10,198 nt of DNA from Brachyspira pilosicoli. Lineage in GTDB: Bacteria; Spirochaetota; Brachyspiria; Brachyspirales; Brachyspiraceae. The stretch covers positions 1-10,198 of the forward strand of contig NZ_SRZM01000111.1 of the NCBI RefSeq assembly GCF_019402445.1. Direction: 5' to 3'. A program made the position numbers and the translations under genes. Below, piece after piece: positions 1 to 7,367 of this stretch. Position 1 is the first letter of the stretch. Every line of letters begins with the position of its first letter. The notes under the pieces were generated by a model, which saw nothing but the letters and a program-made list of their open reading frames with translations, had not been told where the DNA came from and searched no databases.

Positions 1-20
1 GTCCGCACCGCGAAGGCGGG
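1..20. other. GC-rich hairpin fragment at window edge
   Basis: This short block is strongly GC-rich, in sharp contrast to everything around it. It contains CCGC (8-11), a GAAG loop and GCGG (16-19), which form a small perfect hairpin, and another CCGC copy at 3-6. On the plus strand three frames are open through it, and frame 1 would end at TAA 40-42 with a short basic tail, so it could be the 3' end of a gene lying mostly outside the window. It could equally be one copy of a dispersed GC-rich intergenic repeat. The two cannot be separated from this window. The following 42-149 region holds only AT-rich sequence and the perR terminator candidate. Confidence 0.35.
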
Positions 21-63
21 AAAAAGAACAACAACAATTTAATACATATTATTTAGCTTATAT

Positions 64-112
64 AAAAAACATCTTAAAAAATAAAAGCCATTTTTTTAAT
101 TAAAAATGTTTT
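64..112 (-). terminator. Possible terminator of perR (AT-rich hairpin with U-tract)
   Basis: An outer stem AAAACAT (66-72) pairs with ATGTTTT (106-112), and an inner stem TTAAAAAAT (74-82) pairs with the T-run at 90-99 with one bulged base. The loop is about 83-89. Read leftwards, the stem is followed by a run of U residues (complement of 64-69). It lies 38 bp beyond the perR stop, the right place to end that transcript. The stem is almost entirely A-U, so its strength is doubtful. Confidence 0.4.
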
Positions 113-149
113 AAGTATAAAAGAAAATACCTACTCTTTTAATAAAAAA

Positions 150-536
150 TTATTCTGATTTGCAAGATTTACAAATGCCTATAAATACAATGTCATGTTT
201 ATCTATTTCTACATTATACTTTTTAGAAACAGCTTCATCTAAATCTTTATTATAAGGCAAATTAATATCTATTAACTTTTTGCATTTATCACATTGAAAA
301 TGATAATGCTCGCCTGTGATATGGTCAAACCTTACAGCATCGTCTATTATAGAAATCTTTTGTATCTCATTATTTTCAGAAAGTAAATTAAGATTTCTAT
401 AAACTGTTCCTAAACTAATAGATGGAAAGTTTGGTTTAATATAATTATAAACCTCTTCTGATGTAGGGTGATTTTTTAATTCCCGTACAGCATTTAATAT
501 AACTTGTTTTTGTATTGTGTTTCTGGTGTTGTTCAT
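150..536 (-). CDS. perR: Peroxide-responsive Fur-family repressor (PerR-like)
   Basis: A 128-residue cytoplasmic DNA-binding metalloregulator, normal length for the family. PerR proteins repress peroxide-defence genes while Fe or Mn is bound and are inactivated by iron-catalysed histidine oxidation. The N-terminal half is a winged helix with the HPTSEEVY block (23-30) and recognition segment SLGTVYRNL (41-49). All residues matching the Bacillus subtilis PerR regulatory metal site are visible: H23, D71, H77, H79 and D90. Asp rather than Glu at position 90 favours PerR over Fur, and the oxidation-sensitive histidines (H23, H77) are kept. C82-x2-C85 and C122-x2-C125 form the structural zinc site. 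The ATG is preceded by AAGAGG about 10 bases upstream (complement of 547-552). The gene has its own promoter just past the ddl stop. No peroxide-defence gene lies next to it, so its targets must be elsewhere. The PerR-over-Fur/Zur choice rests on the residue pattern. Confidence 0.9.
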   Translation of the reverse strand: MNNTRNTIQKQVILNAVRELKNHPTSEEVYNYIKPNFPSISLGTVYRNLNLLSENNEIQKISIIDDAVRFDHITGEHYHFQCDKCKKLIDINLPYNKDLDEAVSKKYNVEIDKHDIVFIGICKSCKSE

Positions 537-565
537 ATTTTACAAACCTCTTATGAAGAAATTAT

Positions 566-583
566 TTATAATTAATAATTAAT
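566..583. promoter_or_regulatory. Possible Per-box-like operator upstream of perR
   Basis: The segment begins with TTATAAT (566-572), which matches one full half of the Per-box consensus. The second half matches poorly (about 3 of 7). It overlaps an ATTAAT-A-ATTAAT inverted repeat at 571-583. It would lie just downstream of the proposed transcription start and upstream of the ribosome binding site, a position fitting autorepression. In such AT-rich DNA a match like this can arise by chance. Confidence 0.25.
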
Positions 584-593
584 ATCATTTAGT

Positions 594-623
594 ATAATAT
601 ACTAATTTTTTAATATTTGTCAA
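594..623 (-). promoter_or_regulatory. Probable perR promoter
   Basis: Reading leftwards, a perfect TTGACA -35 box (complement of 618-623) is followed after 18 bases by TATTAT (complement of 594-599). The -35 box lies 9 bp past the ddl stop. The implied start near 586 gives a leader of about 50 bases before the perR ATG. Confidence 0.5.
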
Positions 624-632
624 TAGATAATT

Positions 633-1604
633 TTATACATTTTTATAAGCTAAAGAAAGTATATATAAAACAACATCCTCAAAAGGCATATTAATATTTT
701 TTGCCATAGCAGGTATATCTGAAGTATTTGTCATACCGCCTTGAGTATTAACTTCCATCAAATTAATAAAACCATCTTCAGCAATTATTGCATCTATTCT
801 GCAAAGACCTTTACAACCTAAAACATCATAAGCCTTTTTACAATTTTCTATTAATTTTTTTTCTATTTGTTTATCCAATTTAGCAGGTATTTCCATTTCT
901 GTTTTTCCTGGAGTATATTTAGCATCATAATCATATATTTCATTTTTTGGATTAATACCAAGTATAGGAAACACATATATATCATCATTATCGCCTACAA
1001 GACCAACTGTTACTTCTTTACCTTTAATGTATGGCTCTAAAAAATAATTATTAGTATCTTTTATATCTTTGACAATACTATCAAATTCATCTTTAGTTTT
1101 AATTAAAGAAACACCCACACTAGAACCGCTTGAAATAGGTTTTAATATTATAGGGAAATTAAAAGATATATTATTGTTTTTTATAGCATCTTCAAGAAGC
1201 TGAAAATCAACAGTAGAAACATTAGAAGAAAGCCATATTCTTTTTGTATAAACCTTATTCATACAAAGAGAGCTAACCAAAGTGTTTTCGCCTGTATATT
1301 TAATATTAAGACAATCCAAAAGACCTTGAATAGTACCGTCTTCTCCAAAAGTGCCATGCAATATATTATAGCAATATTCAACATTTTCTTTTTTTAGAGT
1401 TTCAACCAATTCATAATGGTCTTTTACATCTATTAATATTGTGTTGTCTTTTAATTCTTTGTAGGAAGTTAAAGCCTCAAAAACATTCTTGCCGCTTCTA
1501 AGAGAAACTTCCCTCTCATCACTTATTCCGCCATGAAGAACAGCTATTTTTTTTCCTTCAAATTCTTTTAATGTTTTATTTTTTAATTCAGTAGTTAATA
1601 GCAT
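633..1604 (-). CDS. ddl: D-alanine--D-alanine ligase
   Basis: A 323-residue ATP-grasp enzyme that joins two D-alanines, using ATP, for the peptidoglycan stem peptide in the cytoplasm. Length is typical. Visible blocks are the N-terminal HGGISDEREVSLRSG (24-38, E30 corresponding to E. coli DdlB E15), HGTFGEDG (83-90), the ATP-grasp KPISSGSSVGV (155-165), the omega-loop YDYDAKY (224-230, Tyr typical of D-Ala rather than D-Lac ligases), and Mg ligands D271, E284 and N286 with the same spacing as DdlB D257, E270 and N272. The usual N-T-x-P-G-M-T block reads N-T-Q-G-G-M-T (286-292), with Gly in place of Pro, and the following Ser-Leu is S295-D296. Overall folding and Mg residues look intact, so function is likely kept. 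AGGA (complement of 1612-1615) sits seven bases before the ATG. It lies 60 bp behind the 96-residue gene on the same strand. No strong promoter or terminator is evident in that gap, so read-through from the alaS operon is possible. Confidence 0.95.
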   Translation of the reverse strand: MLLTTELKNKTLKEFEGKKIAVLHGGISDEREVSLRSGKNVFEALTSYKELKDNTILIDVKDHYELVETLKKENVEYCYNILHGTFGEDGTIQGLLDCLNIKYTGENTLVSSLCMNKVYTKRIWLSSNVSTVDFQLLEDAIKNNNISFNFPIILKPISSGSSVGVSLIKTKDEFDSIVKDIKDTNNYFLEPYIKGKEVTVGLVGDNDDIYVFPILGINPKNEIYDYDAKYTPGKTEMEIPAKLDKQIEKKLIENCKKAYDVLGCKGLCRIDAIIAEDGFINLMEVNTQGGMTNTSDIPAMAKNINMPFEDVVLYILSLAYKNV

Positions 1605-1664
1605 ATTTAATTCCTAATAAAATTAATAGAAGTTTTTTGATAATAAAAAATCTATATATAATAT

Positions 1665-1955
1665 TTAAATAATATCACATATAGATTGTATAATACTTAC
1701 TTTTTTTCTCTCTCTCTCGCTTAAAGGAGCATATTTAGATTTATACATAACATCATTTGCCAAATTAATAAACTGCTCTTTAATCATCTCGGCAGCCTCT
1801 TTCGGAGTTTTACCAGTACCCCTAATAGCTAAATCATCATTACTAATAACATATCTATCATTATCAAGTTTTGTAATATAACCTTTTAAAGGTCTTTTAA
1901 ATCTAAACTCATCAATATCACTAAAACTTAATTCTATTTTTTGTCTATCTGCCAT
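1665..1955 (-). CDS. Uncharacterised 96-residue protein
   Basis: I do not recognise this family with confidence. It is a small soluble protein with no signal peptide or membrane segment. An apparent beta-rich N-terminal part (about 8-46) is followed by a GTGKTPKEAAEMIKEQF segment (46-62) that looks like a turn leading into a helix. A charged stretch with SERERKK (79-85) lies near the C-terminus. The strand-turn-helix pattern with G-x-T-P-x-E-A superficially recalls HicB-like small domains, but no HicA partner is adjacent, so no toxin-antitoxin role is claimed. The ATG overlaps the stop codon of the upstream lipoprotein by one base (TAATG), with AGGT eight bases before it. The two are probably translationally coupled and belong to the alaS operon. 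The tight coupling argues that it is a real gene. Confidence 0.75.
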   Translation of the reverse strand: MADRQKIELSFSDIDEFRFKRPLKGYITKLDNDRYVISNDDLAIRGTGKTPKEAAEMIKEQFINLANDVMYKSKYAPLSERERKKVSIIQSICDII

Positions 1956-2752
1956 TATTTAATACCTGCCTTTTTTGCATAATCTTCATTAGTTAAACTA
2001 AATGTCTTTTGAGTAAACAAAATATCATTAGTACTAAAAGCATATGGCACTTTATTTTTTAAAGTGTATACTCCATTAGATACTGCTTCATCTATTATAA
2101 TATATAATTCATCAGCATGCTTCTGTTGAAACTTTACAACATCCGCTATTACTATTTGATAGTTCATCTGCTTAGTAGGAGAACCAGTATCCCCTATGAT
2201 ATAATAAGAATATCCTTCTAAAGTATCAAGCCATAAATTATTTCCATTTAAATCATACATATCAAAGTTTATATCAATACTCTGTGCCCAAAAAGACATT
2301 TCAGAATTAGCATACATAACTCCTGATATATTTTTATCTCTAAGTAAAGAAATCGTATCATCATCTAATTTATTTGTAGCTATAGTTCCAGTGGCAGCCA
2401 CATAATCTGAGCCTAATATATAATGATTCGGAAGTTTAGAAAAAGCCAAAGTACCTAAAGCCTCTTCTAAAGTTACAAGTTTTATTAACTCACTTTGAGA
2501 ATTAAAATTACTTATAAAACTATTTAATACAACATCAGCATATATTTCTGTATTTAAATATTTTAATCTATCTATATTTACATTAGTCATACTCTTTGGG
2601 AAAGTAAAAGAAGCAACGGCAACTATTCTATTTGTAGATATTATATCATCTACAACTACAACAGAATTTCCCATACTTTTGCATGAGAAAATAAAAATAC
2701 TTATAAAAGAGAAAATTATTAATAAATAAATTATTTTTTTATTAACAAACAT
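1955..2752 (-). CDS. Putative lipoprotein of unknown function
   Basis: A 265-residue protein that starts with KK and a long hydrophobic stretch (7-23) ending in I-F-S-C. This fits a permissive spirochaete lipobox, with C24 as the lipidated residue after cleavage by signal peptidase II. The mature part (25-265) is mixed alpha/beta with no second membrane segment. Nothing in it gives a function: there are no clear catalytic motifs, and the aromatic-rich run around 153-185 (FWAQSIDINFDMYDLNG, then a Tyr-rich stretch) is the most distinctive part. It would be anchored to the periplasmic face of a membrane or the cell surface. It starts 9 bp after the HEAT lipoprotein stop, with only a weak AAAGA-like ribosome site, so coupling to the upstream gene is likely. 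Its stop overlaps the start of the 96-residue gene. Confidence 0.8.
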   Translation of the reverse strand: MFVNKKIIYLLIIFSFISIFIFSCKSMGNSVVVVDDIISTNRIVAVASFTFPKSMTNVNIDRLKYLNTEIYADVVLNSFISNFNSQSELIKLVTLEEALGTLAFSKLPNHYILGSDYVAATGTIATNKLDDDTISLLRDKNISGVMYANSEMSFWAQSIDINFDMYDLNGNNLWLDTLEGYSYYIIGDTGSPTKQMNYQIVIADVVKFQQKHADELYIIIDEAVSNGVYTLKNKVPYAFSTNDILFTQKTFSLTNEDYAKKAGIK

Positions 2753-2761
2753 ATATTCTTT

Positions 2762-3379
2762 TTACATTCCTTTTTCATTTCTATATTTTAAAACCTGCTC
2801 TATAGTAGATTTTACAGCATAATCATTATCTGTAGAAGAAAGCAAATTAAGAGAACGGTCAACCCTATTATCTTCATAATCTTTTAAAGCTTCAATAGCG
2901 GCCATTCTCACCCATTTGTTTTTACTAGATAAACTTCCAAGTATAGAGTTTAAAAGTTCAGGAGCTTTCAAATTACCTGCAACTTTCAAAGCCTCTATCT
3001 GTACCTGCAAATCAGTATCGGATATAGCCCTTTTTATACTATCTATTGCCTCAGGAGTTTTAGCATCCAACTTTCCAAGCCCATGTATAGATAAACATCG
3101 AACATTAAAATCAGGGTCTTCAACACTAGACTTCAAAAAATCACTATAAGCTATCTCTGCCTCAATATTTCCAAGTACCCATATAGCCTCAGCTCTTACC
3201 TCTCTTCCACCATTTTGTGCAGCATTAAGTACCTCTAATAAAACCTCTTCATCATCTTTATTATTTTGCAATTTCTTAGAAGCCCTATTAACATCATCAA
3301 GCCTTCTTAAAGTTAAATCTTTCTGTGAACAAGATACAGAAAATAATATTATAATGATAATACTTAAAACTTTTTTCAT
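2762..3379 (-). CDS. HEAT-repeat lipoprotein
   Basis: A 205-residue protein with a short signal peptide (KK, then I/L-rich 4-13, then S-V-S-C) predicting lipidation at C17. The remainder is alpha-helical repeat. The repeat signature, a V-R/V-Q/V-K pair inside a helix, recurs at V61, V93, V126, V157 and V189, spacings of 31-33 residues. This is the period of HEAT/PBS-lyase-type repeats, giving four to five units that fill nearly the whole mature protein. Such domains usually bind other proteins, so a scaffold or assembly role in the envelope is plausible but not shown. There are no catalytic residues to point to. The ATG directly follows the alaS TAA with no gap and its ribosome site (GAG, about ten bases upstream) lies inside alaS, so it is almost certainly co-transcribed with alaS. 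Confidence 0.85.
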   Translation of the reverse strand: MKKVLSIIIIILFSVSCSQKDLTLRRLDDVNRASKKLQNNKDDEEVLLEVLNAAQNGGREVRAEAIWVLGNIEAEIAYSDFLKSSVEDPDFNVRCLSIHGLGKLDAKTPEAIDSIKRAISDTDLQVQIEALKVAGNLKAPELLNSILGSLSSKNKWVRMAAIEALKDYEDNRVDRSLNLLSSTDNDYAVKSTIEQVLKYRNEKGM

Positions 3380-5974
3380 TTATAAACTACTCTTTATTTT
3401 ATTAATAGCCTCTTTTGCTTTTTCGATATTTTCTATAGAGCCTTGAGCAAAACTATCTTTTCCGCCACCTCTGCCACCAGCAACTGATATTATATCTTTA
3501 ATTAAAGAATTAGCCAATATGTTTTTTTCTTTTAAAGCTTTTCCTGTAACTTGAACTATTATAGAATTATTTGTTTTACTTATCATAAAGGCTATAGAAT
3601 CTTTAACTCTCTCTTTTATAGTATCAGCATAAAGCCTTATATCTTTTATATCTTCGTCAAACTCCAAATTATAAAACTTAATTCCATTTAAATCTTCGCA
3701 ATTATCTATAAACGCTTTAGAAGATGATCCTGATGTCTTTAATTGTTTATTTTCTTTTTGTAATTTTTTTATTTCTGTTTGTAAGTTTTCAGCTCTAATT
3801 GTAAGCTCTTCCACTTTATTTGCATTAAGTATATGGCTTAAACTTTTTACTTTATTAAATAAATTTGTAGCCTCTCTAGCAGCATTAAGCCCAGTAATAG
3901 CCTCTATTCTTCTCACACCGCTTGCAACAGAACCTTCACTTACTATATGAAAATAACCAACTTCAGATGTATTTGTCAAATGACTGCCCCCGCAAAGCTC
4001 AACAGAAAATCCTTCGCCTATATCAAGTATTCTTACAGTATCAGGATATTTCTCTCCAAATAATGCCTTAGCACCTGAAGCTATAGCCTCTTCTTTTGGC
4101 ATATATTTTATCACCGCAGGCATTGATTTAAATACTATTTCATTAACTTGATTTTCTATATTTATTAATGTATCTTCACTAATAGAATCTGGATGAGTAA
4201 AGTCAAATCTCAAATAATCTTCGCAAACAAAACTTCCTGCCTGATTAATATGATTACCAAGTGTTAGTTCCAAAACCTTTTGAAGTATATGTGTTGCTGT
4301 GTGGTTTTTTCTTATAGCACTTCTTCTATCGAAATTAACTAAAAGTTTTATCTCTTCTCCAACTTTTAATTTTTTGTTAGCACAATCAACTATATGTATA
4401 ATAGTGTTTTCTTTTTTTTGCGTGTCTAATACTTTTAACTTTTCTCCGTTAGAAATCTCTATAAAGCCATTATCTCCAACTTGTCCGCCCATCTCTCCAT
4501 AAAAAGGTGATACCTCTGTAATTACAGCTACATTAGAAGATGATGCACTTTCTTTTTTCTCTCCATTCTCATATAAAGCTACTATTTTTGATTTTACTCC
4601 GTTAATTAAACTCTCCCTCTCTTCTCCAACATATTTAGTTTCATAATTTTCAACAAAACCAAATTTTGATTTTTTATCTTCTCCTGTTCCCCTACTTCTT
4701 TTTTTCTGCTCTTCCATTGCATCTTCAAAGCCTTTTTTATCAACTGTAAAACCATGGTCATTAGCTTCTTCTTCTGTAATGTCAAAAGGAAGTCCGTAAG
4801 TATCAAAAAGCATAAAAGCATCTTTACCTGATATTACTTTGCTTTCTCTATTTTCTTCCATTACACTGTAAAGTTTATTCATACCAGCTGATATTGTGCT
4901 TAAAAATTTATTCTCTTCTTCTTTTAATATCTTTTTAATATTCTCTTCTTCTTTTGGAAGATAATCATATATATCTTTATAAACATTAATTACAGCAGAA
5001 GTAAGCTCATTTAAGAAAGCACCTTTATGTCCTAAATCATTAGCAGTTTTTAAAGCCCTTCTTAAAAGTCTTCTTAAAACATATCCCCTTCCCTCATTAG
5101 ACGGCTTACAGCCTTCAGCCAAAACAAACACCAAAGCCCTTAAATGGTCAGCTAATAAATTTATTTTTGTTTTATTATTTCCTTCATATTTAACATTAAG
5201 CTTATTTAAAATAGCATCAACTATAGGCTTCATTACATCAGTCTGATAATTGCTCTCAACTCCCTGCATAATATAACAAAGTCTTTCAAGTCCCATTCCT
5301 GTATCTATACCAACATTTTTAAGCGGTGTTAAATTGCCATCAACATCTTGAAAAAACTCATTGAATACTAAATTCCAAAACTCTAAATACCTCTCGCAAT
5401 CACAACCCACAAAACAATCAGGCTTGCCACATCCTTTCTCTTCACCCATGTCAATATAAAGCTCACTGCAAGGTCCGCAAGCCCCAGAATCTCCAGCAGG
5501 TCCCCAGAAATTATCCTTCTTCCCAAGTCTAACAATTTTCTCTTTTGGTATACCTATATGCTCGTTCCAAATCTTAAATGCATCATCATCTTTCTCATAA
5601 ATAGATACATATATTCTCTCAACAGGAAGCTTTATTACCTGTGTAGAAAACTCCCAAGCAAATTCAATAGCCTCTTTTTTGAAATAATCTCCCATAAAAC
5701 AAAAATTACCAAACATCTCAAAAAATGTATGGTGTCTTGCTGTTTTACCAATGTTCTCTAAATCAGAAAGTCTGAAACATTTCTGTATGGTAGCAACTCT
5801 TGAATATGGTGCTTTTTTTATTCCAGCATAATATGGCTTAAACTGAAGCATACCTGCTGTTGTAAATAATAAACTAGGGTCATCTATTGGTATTAACGAT
5901 GATGATTTCTCTATAGCATGTTTTTTACTCTTAAAAAACTCTTTAAACTTTTCTCTCAATTCTAAATGCGTCAT
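3380..5974 (-). CDS. alaS: Alanyl-tRNA synthetase
   Basis: An 864-residue class II aminoacyl-tRNA synthetase that charges tRNA-Ala and hydrolyses mischarged Ser/Gly-tRNA. Its length is close to the 876 residues of E. coli AlaRS, and all domains are present. The catalytic core has the TTAGMLQFKPYYAG region (38-51), the KTARHHTFFEMFGNF block (77-91) and motif 3, GRGYVLRRLLRR (295-306). The editing domain has the zinc site H558-x3-H562 with C661-x3-H665. A helical or coiled linker (about 720-746) leads to the C-Ala domain with GGRGGG (833-838). An insert at 182-193 carries C182, C187, C191 and C193, a probable extra metal knuckle that E. coli lacks and that I recall from some other bacterial AlaRSs. 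GGAG (complement of 5980-5983) lies just upstream of the ATG. It heads the leftward operon with two lipoproteins and the 96-residue gene. No T-box leader is visible. Confidence 0.98.
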   Translation of the reverse strand: MTHLELREKFKEFFKSKKHAIEKSSSLIPIDDPSLLFTTAGMLQFKPYYAGIKKAPYSRVATIQKCFRLSDLENIGKTARHHTFFEMFGNFCFMGDYFKKEAIEFAWEFSTQVIKLPVERIYVSIYEKDDDAFKIWNEHIGIPKEKIVRLGKKDNFWGPAGDSGACGPCSELYIDMGEEKGCGKPDCFVGCDCERYLEFWNLVFNEFFQDVDGNLTPLKNVGIDTGMGLERLCYIMQGVESNYQTDVMKPIVDAILNKLNVKYEGNNKTKINLLADHLRALVFVLAEGCKPSNEGRGYVLRRLLRRALKTANDLGHKGAFLNELTSAVINVYKDIYDYLPKEEENIKKILKEEENKFLSTISAGMNKLYSVMEENRESKVISGKDAFMLFDTYGLPFDITEEEANDHGFTVDKKGFEDAMEEQKKRSRGTGEDKKSKFGFVENYETKYVGEERESLINGVKSKIVALYENGEKKESASSSNVAVITEVSPFYGEMGGQVGDNGFIEISNGEKLKVLDTQKKENTIIHIVDCANKKLKVGEEIKLLVNFDRRSAIRKNHTATHILQKVLELTLGNHINQAGSFVCEDYLRFDFTHPDSISEDTLINIENQVNEIVFKSMPAVIKYMPKEEAIASGAKALFGEKYPDTVRILDIGEGFSVELCGGSHLTNTSEVGYFHIVSEGSVASGVRRIEAITGLNAAREATNLFNKVKSLSHILNANKVEELTIRAENLQTEIKKLQKENKQLKTSGSSSKAFIDNCEDLNGIKFYNLEFDEDIKDIRLYADTIKERVKDSIAFMISKTNNSIIVQVTGKALKEKNILANSLIKDIISVAGGRGGGKDSFAQGSIENIEKAKEAINKIKSSL

Positions 5975-6033
5975 AATATCTCCACTATAACATTATGTAT
6001 TAAAAAACTATTATATTAAAAATTAACTCATTA

Positions 6034-6062
6034 ATAATATAATTAAATGCCTCGTTTTGCAA
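6034..6062 (-). promoter_or_regulatory. Possible alaS promoter
   Basis: Reading leftwards, TTGCAA (6057-6062) is followed after 17 bases by TATTAT (complement of 6034-6039). The implied start is near 6027, giving a leader of about 50 bases. Part of the leader region forms an imperfect AT-only inverted repeat (6010-6019 with 6031-6043). The -35 match is only moderate, so this is the best candidate rather than a firm call. The rest of the 5975-6207 divergent intergenic region holds the GT2 promoter and nothing else I can identify. Confidence 0.35.
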
Positions 6063-6131
6063 GCTAAATTTACAAATAAACTATTTAATACATTATATCA
6101 TAATAAATAATACTCTATACTAATTTTATAA

Positions 6132-6159
6132 TTGACAATAGGATATACTAGTTTATAAT
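6132..6159 (+). promoter_or_regulatory. Strong sigma70-type promoter of the GT2 gene
   Basis: A perfect TTGACA (6132-6137) and a perfect TATAAT (6154-6159) are separated by 16 bases. The predicted start, near 6166, gives a leader of about 42 bases before the ATG at 6208. Confidence 0.75.
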
Positions 6160-6207
6160 ATGCAAATTATCTATAATAAAATATAAATTCTATATGGATA
6201 TATTTTT

Positions 6208-7365
6208 ATGTATAATATAAAAGTAAGTGTAATAATACCTGTATATAATGTAGAACCTTACTTAAAAGAATGTTTAAATAGCATCATCAATCAAACCTTA
6301 AAAGATATTGAAATTATATGTATAGATGATTGTTCTACTGATAATAGCTACCAAATATTAGAAGAATATTCTAAAAAAGATAACAGAATAATTATCTTAA
6401 AAAATGAAAAAAATACAGGAGGACCTTCTACTGCTAGAAATAAAGGAATAGATTTAGCTAAAGGTGATTATTTGTACTTCATAGATTCTGATGACTATAT
6501 AGAAAATAATTTCTTAGAAGAAATGTATAATACTGCCAAAGAATATAATACTGATATAGTAAGCAATTTAAATATTATAGAAAATAATAATAATAATTAT
6601 ATATATTATCAATATAGTATATATAATATACTTAAAAAAAATAAATTAAAAAATACATGTTTAGAAGGTAAATCTAATATTAATATAAAAGATTTAAAAT
6701 ATAATACTTTAGAGTTTCCATTCGTTGTCGTATGGAATAAAATATATAGAAAAGAAAGTATAATAAAAAATAATATAAGATTTTTACCTTATACTTTATC
6801 AAAAGATGATGGAACTGAAGACGAACATTTTTTTTATCAAACTTTATTACACAAACTTACATTTTCCTACAATCATAAAGCTAAATATTTTTATAGAAAA
6901 TTAAATCAATCTTTAGTAAATTCTAGAAATACATTAATGGCATATTATTTTAGAATAAATAATTTTATAGAAAATTTTAATAATTATAATAATATAGAAC
7001 TATTTTATCAAAAAATATTTAATTCATTTTTTGATGCTTTTAATAGAACTATTGTAAATAATACAAATGTAAAGGATATAAATAAAGAATATTGGTATTT
7101 ACATGATATTGCTAATAAAATAAATATTAATATATTTAATAATTCTGAATCTAAAAACTATTTATTAGTAAAATTAAATAAAACATATGAAAATTATTTG
7201 CTACAAAAACAACTATTTGATAATATAGATAAATTAGATGATAAAATAAATCAAATAATAGAAAGACAAAATAATAAAATAGAATTTTTTAGTATTTATA
7301 ATCTAAAAGATATAAAAATAATTCATATCTTTGGAATAAAAATTACAATAAAAAAGAAAAATTAA
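6208..7365 (+). CDS. Family 2 glycosyltransferase (surface glycan)
   Basis: A 385-residue GT-A enzyme likely adding a sugar from a nucleotide-sugar donor to a growing surface polysaccharide or lipooligosaccharide at the cytoplasmic side of the membrane. The N-terminal domain is classical GT2: VSVIIPVYNVEPYL (6-19), D40-D41 for nucleotide binding, GGPSTARNKGI (71-81), and the metal-binding DSDD (93-96). FVVVWNKIYRKESI (173-186) and E205-D206 in the DGTEDEHFF block correspond to the acceptor-side region and probable catalytic base. The C-terminus carries a polar helical stretch and a basic FGIKITIKKK tail of the kind seen on other polysaccharide transferases, perhaps for membrane contact. Donor and acceptor cannot be told. 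The middle (110-165) is very Asn/Ile/Lys-rich, with five AAT codons in a row at 6583-6597. The ribosome site (GGAT, about nine bases upstream) is weak although the promoter is perfect. It ends 2 bp from the convergent gene. Confidence 0.9.
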   Translation: MYNIKVSVIIPVYNVEPYLKECLNSIINQTLKDIEIICIDDCSTDNSYQILEEYSKKDNRIIILKNEKNTGGPSTARNKGIDLAKGDYLYFIDSDDYIENNFLEEMYNTAKEYNTDIVSNLNIIENNNNNYIYYQYSIYNILKKNKLKNTCLEGKSNINIKDLKYNTLEFPFVVVWNKIYRKESIIKNNIRFLPYTLSKDDGTEDEHFFYQTLLHKLTFSYNHKAKYFYRKLNQSLVNSRNTLMAYYFRINNFIENFNNYNNIELFYQKIFNSFFDAFNRTIVNNTNVKDINKEYWYLHDIANKININIFNNSESKNYLLVKLNKTYENYLLQKQLFDNIDKLDDKINQIIERQNNKIEFFSIYNLKDIKIIHIFGIKITIKKKN

Positions 7366-7367
7366 AA

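Noticed and set aside
3..12. Resemblance of CCGCACCGCG to the T-box antiterminator sequence
   Set aside because: The AGGGTGG part and the leader structure are absent, and no synthetase gene follows in the right orientation.
1665..1955. HicB-type antitoxin of a toxin-antitoxin pair
   Set aside because: The similarity is only a vague pattern and no small HicA-like toxin gene adjoins it; the neighbours are a lipoprotein and ddl.
2916..3149. Plus-strand open frames opposite the minus-strand genes (also near 4299, 5558, 8056 and 9418)
   Set aside because: They lie wholly or almost wholly opposite well-supported genes, have no family features or good ribosome sites, and read as mirror products of the coding strand.
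4606..4821. Short minus-strand open frame inside alaS
   Set aside because: It is an out-of-frame, Lys/Leu-rich shadow within an intact alaS and has no independent support.
5975..6207. T-box or other riboswitch upstream of alaS
   Set aside because: No conserved T-box block or GC-containing structured leader is present; only AT-rich weak repeats are seen.
6583..6597. (AAT)5 microsatellite as a contingency locus
   Set aside because: The unit is three bases and in frame, so change alters only an Asn run; it may vary harmlessly.
6634..6641. A8 run, with similar T8 runs at 6828-6835 and 1547-1554, as phase-variation switches
   Set aside because: Runs of eight A or T are expected by chance at this composition and also occur in the housekeeping gene ddl, so they are not specific evidence of switching.
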